Below the pieces are notes generated by a model, which saw nothing but the letters and a program-made list of their open reading frames with translations, was not told the DNA's origin and made no database searches. From positions 1 to 64,000 of the forward strand of contig JAFBJZ010000766.1 of NCBI GenBank assembly GCA_016785225.1: a stretch of 64,000 nucleotides of DNA, read 5' to 3'. This DNA comes from Psettodes erumei. Its lineage: Eukaryota; Chordata; Actinopteri; Pleuronectiformes; Psettodidae. Positions 59,284-64,000 of the stretch are shown piece after piece. The position numbers were made by a program, and so were the translations under genes. Each line of letters opens with the position of its first letter. Position 1 is the stretch's first letter.

Positions 59284-59661
59284 ATGACGAAAAAACTTTT
59301 ACCACTTGCACTTCTCTTCGCATTTATGACAGGCTGCCAGAGCCTGCCTCAACGAGAGCCTGTTATAGTTCCCCCTAAAGTCATGCGCTCCGTAGATTTT
59401 ACTATCCCTTCTCGAGTATTAAGAAGGATGAGTCGGGGAGAAAGTTTGGACCTTGTACTTAAATTATATGTTAATAAGAACGGCACAGTTGACAAGGTCA
59501 GTATTCAAAAATCGTCAGGCCATCGACATCTAGATAGAAATGCTATTATGCAAGCTCGCAAAATGATATTTCATGCAGCAACTAAAGACAGTAAGTTTAT
59601 AGAATCAACCGTGAGGTTACCTATTGTTTATAAAATGCATAGAGATGATATGCTTCACTGA
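59284..59661 (+). CDS. Small lipoprotein with TonB C-terminal-like domain
   Basis: A 125-residue protein with a signal peptide ending in the lipobox MTGC, so lipidation at about Cys18 is expected. The rest (LDLVLKLYVNKNGTVDKVSI, then HLDRNAIMQARKM and a closing VRLPIVYK) resembles a TonB C-terminal domain, but the membrane helix and Pro-rich spacer of true TonB are missing. It starts 3 bp after folA and may be read with it, yet its base composition is clearly more AT-rich than folA, hinting at a later arrival. Function unknown. Confidence 0.75.
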   Translation: MTKKLLPLALLFAFMTGCQSLPQREPVIVPPKVMRSVDFTIPSRVLRRMSRGESLDLVLKLYVNKNGTVDKVSIQKSSGHRHLDRNAIMQARKMIFHAATKDSKFIESTVRLPIVYKMHRDDMLH

Positions 59662-59663
59662 GC

Positions 59664-59790
59664 TATAGTCGATTCTAAATAAAACAGATACATTCTATTT
59701 CAGCGCGGAACTGGTATAAATTTTTCTGGCATCCTCTGCCTGCAATTCATCCCAGTCCCACGGTATCGTTTTTGTACTGAACTCACGATA
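59664..59790. repeat. TATAGTC inverted-repeat (MITE-like) element, copy B
   Basis: A 127-bp unit, inverted relative to copy A. Left end TATAGTCGATTCTAAATAAAACAGATAC; right end reads GGTATCGTTTTTGTACTGAACTCACGATA. It fills the gap between the stops of the TonB-C lipoprotein gene (2 bp away) and uvrC (7 bp away). Confidence 0.78.
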
Positions 59791-59797
59791 TATCTGT

Positions 59798-61642
59798 TTA
59801 CTCATGCAGCACTTTATAAATGGTCTTGGCCAATACTGGACCGATGCCCTGTACACCCGACAGCTCTTGCTGCGAAGCCCCTAGCAGTTGCTGCATCCCG
59901 CCAAAGTGATTGAGCAAGTCGCGGCGGCGCTTTTCTCCCAGCCCCGGTATCACCTCCAGCACCGACGACGAACGGCGCTTATCGCGCTTTTTACGGTGCG
60001 CTGTGATGGCAAAACGATGCGCCTCATCGCGAATATGCATCAATAAATGCAGCGCCTTGCTGTCCATGGGCAGATCCAGCGGCTCATGATCGATAAAATG
60101 TAATACTTCTAAACCCGCCTTGCGCCCTTCTCCTTTTGCCACACTCACAAGCAGCGTGTCATTTAAAATACCCAGCTCGGTCAAGACGTCTTTGGCGATA
60201 TTAAGCTGACCTTTCCCGCCATCAATCAGCAACAGATCAGGCAGTGGCTGTTTTTTATAGCGCCGCGTCAGCACTTGCTGCATCGCCGCATAATCGTCAC
60301 CGCCTTGGATATCATGAATCGCATACTGACGGTAATCGCGGCGGCGCGAGCCTCCTTGATCGAACACCACACAGCTACCGATGGTCGCCTCGCCCATGGT
60401 GTGCGAGATATCAAAGCACTCGATACGGTCTATGGCGCGATCAGTGACATCAGCCAGTACGTCCTTTAGCGCACCAAAGCGCGCATGCAGCTCTAGATAG
60501 TCGCCCAGTTTGGTTTTTAGTGCATTGTTGGTATTCAGTTTGGCCAAGTCCAGCCACTCTGAGCGGTGCTCGCGCACATTGGTTTTGATAACGACTTTGC
60601 TCTCAAAGTGGGTGGCCAATGCTTCGCTGATTGCTTGTTGGTCAGGTAGCGCATGACTGAGAATAATCTCACTTGGCAAGTCGTCGGTCACCTGAAAATA
60701 AAACGAGGTAATAAAGGCGGACAAATTATCCGCGAGCGACTCACTGCTATCGACATCAGGGAAATAGTTTTTGCCACCGAGTACGCGGCCGCCGCGCACC
60801 GTCAGCACATTGACACAAGTCATGCCTGCCTGACTGGCAATGGCAATCACATCCGCTTCGCCCTGTACCGTATAGACAGCCTGCCGCGCTTGTACTTCGC
60901 GCAGCATAGAGAGCTGATCCCGATAAAAGACCGCTTTTTCAAAATCCAACGCTTCAGCAGCACTTTCCATCTTTTCAATTAGCGCACTGTGTATGTCACT
61001 TGAGTCGCCTTTGAGAAAACGAATGGTGTTATTCACATCTTCTGCATATTCTTCTGGCGACACCAAGCCCACACAGGGCGCACGGCAACGCTTGATTTGA
61101 TACTCAAGGCACGGACGCTTACGCTGCTTAAAAAACGTATTGGTACACTGGCGCATCTGAAACATCTTTTGCATGAGCACCAAGGTTTCTTTGGCCGCAT
61201 GAGCAGAAGGAAAAGGCCCAAAAAACCGACCTTTTTGGTGATTGCCTTTGCCGCGGCCATAAGCCAATCTTGGATAAGGCTTATCCGCTGAGATAAACAC
61301 ATACAGATAAGATTTATCATCACGCAGTAGGACGTTATAAGGGGGACGGTATTCTTTAATCAGGTTTTGCTCAAGCAGCAATGCCTCGGTCTCACTACGG
61401 GTAATGATGGTCTCGATATCGTGAATCCGTGCCACCAGTGCCCGCGTCTTTGGATGGTCAATGGTCTTAGCGAAGTAGCTATTGACGCGACTTTTTAACG
61501 ATTTTGCCTTGCCCACATATAAAATATCACCGTTTTTACCCAGCATTTTATAGACCCCTGGCAAGTTTGGCAGGCGCTGAATTAGATGTTTGAGGCGGGC
61601 TTTTTTATCATCGACGGGACTCGACTCTGAGACATTAACCAT
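59798..61642 (-). CDS. uvrC: Excinuclease ABC subunit C
   Basis: Makes both incisions in nucleotide excision repair. The 614 residues have a GIY-YIG domain (GVYKMLGKNGDILYVGKAKS, 29-48), a Cys-rich FeS-type region, a UVR motif (about 205-235), the RNase H-like endonuclease (ECFDISHTMGEATIGSCVVF, LLIDGGKGQLN), and tandem HhH motifs at the end (IPGLGEKRRRDLLNHFGG, VQGIGPVLAKTIY). It is intact. Convergent with the folA unit; the TATAGTC element sits just past its stop. Confidence 0.96.
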   Translation of the reverse strand: MVNVSESSPVDDKKARLKHLIQRLPNLPGVYKMLGKNGDILYVGKAKSLKSRVNSYFAKTIDHPKTRALVARIHDIETIITRSETEALLLEQNLIKEYRPPYNVLLRDDKSYLYVFISADKPYPRLAYGRGKGNHQKGRFFGPFPSAHAAKETLVLMQKMFQMRQCTNTFFKQRKRPCLEYQIKRCRAPCVGLVSPEEYAEDVNNTIRFLKGDSSDIHSALIEKMESAAEALDFEKAVFYRDQLSMLREVQARQAVYTVQGEADVIAIASQAGMTCVNVLTVRGGRVLGGKNYFPDVDSSESLADNLSAFITSFYFQVTDDLPSEIILSHALPDQQAISEALATHFESKVVIKTNVREHRSEWLDLAKLNTNNALKTKLGDYLELHARFGALKDVLADVTDRAIDRIECFDISHTMGEATIGSCVVFDQGGSRRRDYRQYAIHDIQGGDDYAAMQQVLTRRYKKQPLPDLLLIDGGKGQLNIAKDVLTELGILNDTLLVSVAKGEGRKAGLEVLHFIDHEPLDLPMDSKALHLLMHIRDEAHRFAITAHRKKRDKRRSSSVLEVIPGLGEKRRRDLLNHFGGMQQLLGASQQELSGVQGIGPVLAKTIYKVLHE

Positions 61643-61733
61643 AAAATTTATTGCTCTTAAGACACTGATATACAGCTATTTATGGGGCGGCAGCCTACGT
61701 TTTACAAGCCATCAAACTTATCCGCTTACACAC

Positions 61734-61757
61734 AAAAAAACCAGCACAAGGCTGGCT
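61734..61757 (-). terminator. Rho-independent terminator after the DUF3360 gene
   Basis: On the minus strand CCAGC-CTTGT-GCTGG is followed by eight T. It is about 30 bp past the stop. Confidence 0.8.
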
Positions 61758-61784
61758 TTTCTTTTTTTGTGGTAGGCAAAATTT

Positions 61785-63316
61785 CTAATGACGGAAGTTC
61801 GGTAATAGTGCAGGAATGCCCGGCAACAGCCCAACCACCGCCATGACACCAGTCAATATCACAAAGGTAATGACAGGAATAATCCAGCGGCTCATCTTTG
61901 ATAGGCTCGCACTACGCTCCTTTGAGCCAATCAAACCTAGGTTATCAAGCACCAAGGTAATCGACCAGCCAAAGGCTGGGTTGACCAATGCCGAGGCAAA
62001 GACCACAATCGCAGCAGACTGCGTGGTTTTACCTTCGCGCGTCATCTCCATCCCCGCTTCAAGCAGCGGAATAAAGACCCCGACGATCAGTGCCACACAC
62101 ATCACCGGCTCCCAAATCGCCAAATCCATCGGATAGCCCCAGATACCAGCGATCAAACAAAACAGTCCTGTGAGTACCGCACCCGCTGGAATCGGACGTT
62201 TGGCAATCGCCGCTGGTACGATATACGTACCCCATGATGACGCAAAGTTTGCGCCGCCAAGGACAGAGCCTGCGACCTGACGAATAGAAGCACTGGTCAT
62301 CGTGTCATCGATATCCATCAGCACGCGCTCGGTACGCTTTGGGTAGCTGATCTTTTGGAAAGACCTGATGACCCAAAAAATCCGGCGACCACATAGCGAC
62401 GGCCAATACCGCAAACGGCAATACCACCACAAAGCTTTCAATCGTCGGTAGACCTAGCATCCAGCCCGTGTCCTCCCCCCACCAGTACATCGGGTTCATA
62501 TTTGGCAGGCCAGGCGCTGTCTCAAAGGCAAAAGGTGCGCCCATGGCAAAGGCCACACCGCCACCTAACACGCAGCTTAGCGGAACAGCCAGCCAGCGCT
62601 TTTGCCAATGCTCAAGCAATGCATATAGCAGGATAGTCGCTAGAATAATAAACAAAGGCAATATGCGCCATGCCGATACCTTCTGCCCATGCAAAAAGAT
62701 TTTTGACCTGCGAGAGGTCGTACCGATAAACCCTAAGTAAATTAAGCAGACCGCCACACACGCCTTTACTGGTCAAGTTTGCCAGCAGACTGCCTCCTTT
62801 ACTAATGGCTAGTAATAGCCCAAAAGCACCGATGAGCAAGCCAAAGGCCATCGGGTGACCACCAGCAGCAACGACGATAGGAATCAGTGGAATCAGTGGC
62901 CCGTGCGTACCAGCAAGGTTGGCCGTCGGTAGCAGAAAGCCTGAGAATAAAATCACAAAGAAAGCGACAATTAACAGCTCATAGCGCACGTTTTCTAATA
63001 CAAAGGCATCGCTTAGCCCAAGCGGCCCTGCAAACGTAGCGGCAATAGCGCCTACCATCACGACCTTACCGATCGTTGCGGCCATCGCAGGGATGGTATC
63101 TTCATACTCAAAACGATAATCACGAAACGGCAAATTGGGACGCCAGCGCTTGGGCTGCATGATTTGTAGTTCATGATTTAGATAGGCGTCACGACTCTCA
63201 AAGCTTGAGCTGGGCTTGTGTAGATCAAGGTAGCTGCCTTGTGGCTCGCTGTCGTAATTGGATGGATTTGATGGTGGCGGATTAGACCCTGAGGCAGGGA
63301 TCTGAGTGTTACTCAT
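61785..63316 (-). CDS. DUF3360 family membrane protein, four frame breaks
   Basis: A multispan inner-membrane protein of about 508 residues once bridged, matching DUF3360, a family related to SulP/NCS2-type carriers with no proven substrate. Conserved pieces are WRPNLPFRDYRFEYED, PTANLAGTHGPLIPLIPIVVAAGGHP, PNMNPMYWWGEDTGW, SPDFLGH and DIDDTMTSASIRQVAGS. Breaks lie near 62740 (extra A on the coding strand), 62708-62716 (two extra bases), 62640-62655 (extra T) and 62357 (extra C). AAGGAA lies 6 bases before the ATG at 63316. Three breaks within 100 bp make this the worst-affected gene after the AIPR relic. Confidence 0.8.
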
Positions 63317-63319
63317 CAC

Positions 63320-63756
63320 ATTTCCTTATGTCGACTGAGGCTTCGATGGACGGGCAGTGCACTGATGTGACTTGATAAAATCACAGGGCAGTACAAATTG
63401 CAGGCTATTGTATGTCACAGGACAGTGAAATGCGAGCGCGGAACCATGTAAAGATACTATGCGTCTCGGTTTGATTGATAACTTAAAGTTTTAAATTATC
63501 ATTTTTGCAAACTTATCAATCATTTATCTTAGAAAAACAACCACAGATTGCTTAGCGATGACCGTGCTCAGGGCGACGTGCTGCCTCATATATTCATCAT
63601 TTATCTTATTTATAATGAGGCATACTTACGCTTTAAACCTAGCGGTAAAGACGATTTTTACTTATGATAAATAGCTTTCACGCTAGATACCCTGCAACAG
63701 GTGTCAGCCATTTGACTTAATAATTAAAAATCGAAAAGAAGTAACAGGATTCCTTT
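63320..63756. other. Divergent region at the window's right end
   Basis: About 437 bp with no supported gene. GCCTCAT (63583-63589) and ATGAGGC (63615-63621) form an inverted repeat with a 25-base AT-rich loop, possibly regulatory. Promoters for the two divergent genes must lie here. Confidence 0.5.
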
Positions 63757-64000
63757 ATGAGCTTACTACCCACCAACCTTGAGACCTTAAAGCGTCGCGC
63801 CAAACAAAGCATCATGCCATTGTTGACACCGCATTTACTCAAACTGCGTATCAACACCTACGCGCCTTACGTCGGAGCTGGCATCAAAATCGAGCATATC
63901 AGCCTCGATCAAGGTTTATGTGTGGTCAGTATGGGTTTGAATAGCTTAAATAAAAACATCGTCGGCACCCAGTTCGGTGGCAGCCTCTACTCTATGGTCG
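63757..64000 (+). CDS. DUF4442/hot-dog-fold protein, N-terminal part (partial)
   Basis: An open frame starts at ATG 63757 (MSLLPTNLETLKRRA) after AGGA and runs off the window, giving 81 residues. The visible part (LLKLRINTYAPYVGAGIKIEHIS, then NIVGTQFGGSLYSMV) is like the first half of DUF4442 hot-dog proteins, where the last segment precedes the long central helix. Such proteins are thioesterase-like, with unknown substrates. Confidence 0.78.
   Translation, partial: MSLLPTNLETLKRRAKQSIMPLLTPHLLKLRINTYAPYVGAGIKIEHISLDQGLCVVSMGLNSLNKNIVGTQFGGSLYSMV

Noticed and set aside
1..64000. tRNA or rRNA genes, CRISPR arrays, prophage
   Set aside because: No cloverleaf with a GTTCGA-type arm, no regularly spaced repeats and no phage structural genes were found on reading both strands; a tRNAscan or Infernal run was not possible.

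Overview
The window is a stretch of bacterial chromosome that looks like a member of the Moraxellaceae, most likely Psychrobacter. This is inferred from the gamma-proteobacterial versions of the housekeeping proteins, the rpmI-rplT-pheS-pheT-ihfA and hisIE-tatABC gene orders, moderate G+C, and Psychrobacter-like small acidic and Ala-rich proteins. No database search was possible. No rRNA, tRNA, CRISPR array, prophage or complete insertion sequence was seen.

Layout. 1-3.1 kb: end of upp, a ydfG-type reductase, a hypothetical gene, an alpha/beta hydrolase and a DUF1653 gene. 3.1-4.95 kb: an AT-rich, heavily decayed gene recognisable as an AIPR (abortive-infection phage-resistance) family protein. 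5-9.3 kb: tyrS divergent from anmK, then fabF. 9.4-13.7 kb: a hypothetical gene, a 277-bp MITE-like element that ends an M24 aminopeptidase gene early, and a POT peptide transporter. 14-25 kb: an Ala-rich membrane protein, lnt and corC, a DUF4105 protein, a YcgN-type protein, a dienelactone hydrolase, a DUF2339 membrane protein, and the ribosome-assembly GTPase ylqF. 25-34 kb: a GIY-YIG/DUF4357 protein, mutY, tesB, rapA, a D-2-hydroxyacid dehydrogenase, and an RluA-type synthase. 34-40 kb: trxA, rho with a long leader, two small lipoproteins, ypfJ, ihfA. 40-45 kb: pheT, pheS, rplT, rpmI. 45-52 kb: a thioesterase, hisIE, tatABC, an FBH1-like helicase, dusC. 52-64 kb: MAPEG and OsmC proteins, rppH, an NRDE protein, a DUF4139 protein, lgt-thyA-folA, a TonB-C lipoprotein, uvrC, a DUF3360 transporter, and the start of a hot-dog protein.

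Functional links. Lipoprotein maturation (lgt, lnt) occurs with at least three predicted lipoproteins. Translation is represented by tyrS, pheST, L20, L35, YlqF, DusC and the RluA-type enzyme; transcription and RNA turnover by rho, rapA and rppH; DNA repair by mutY, uvrC and the FBH1-like helicase; thymidylate/folate synthesis by thyA and folA.

Two window-wide patterns stand out. First, about 13 genes carry small indels, mostly one base in a short homopolymer, including the essential genes tyrS, pheT and lgt. This points to sequencing or assembly error more than to biology, so these genes are given as frameshifted CDS. The AIPR relic is different: it has many lesions in 1.8 kb and looks truly decayed. 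Second, two families of short inverted-repeat elements (ends TATAGTC and CTAGGGCG) sit close to the 3' ends of genes, and the second family shares its GGGCG ends with the 277-bp element.
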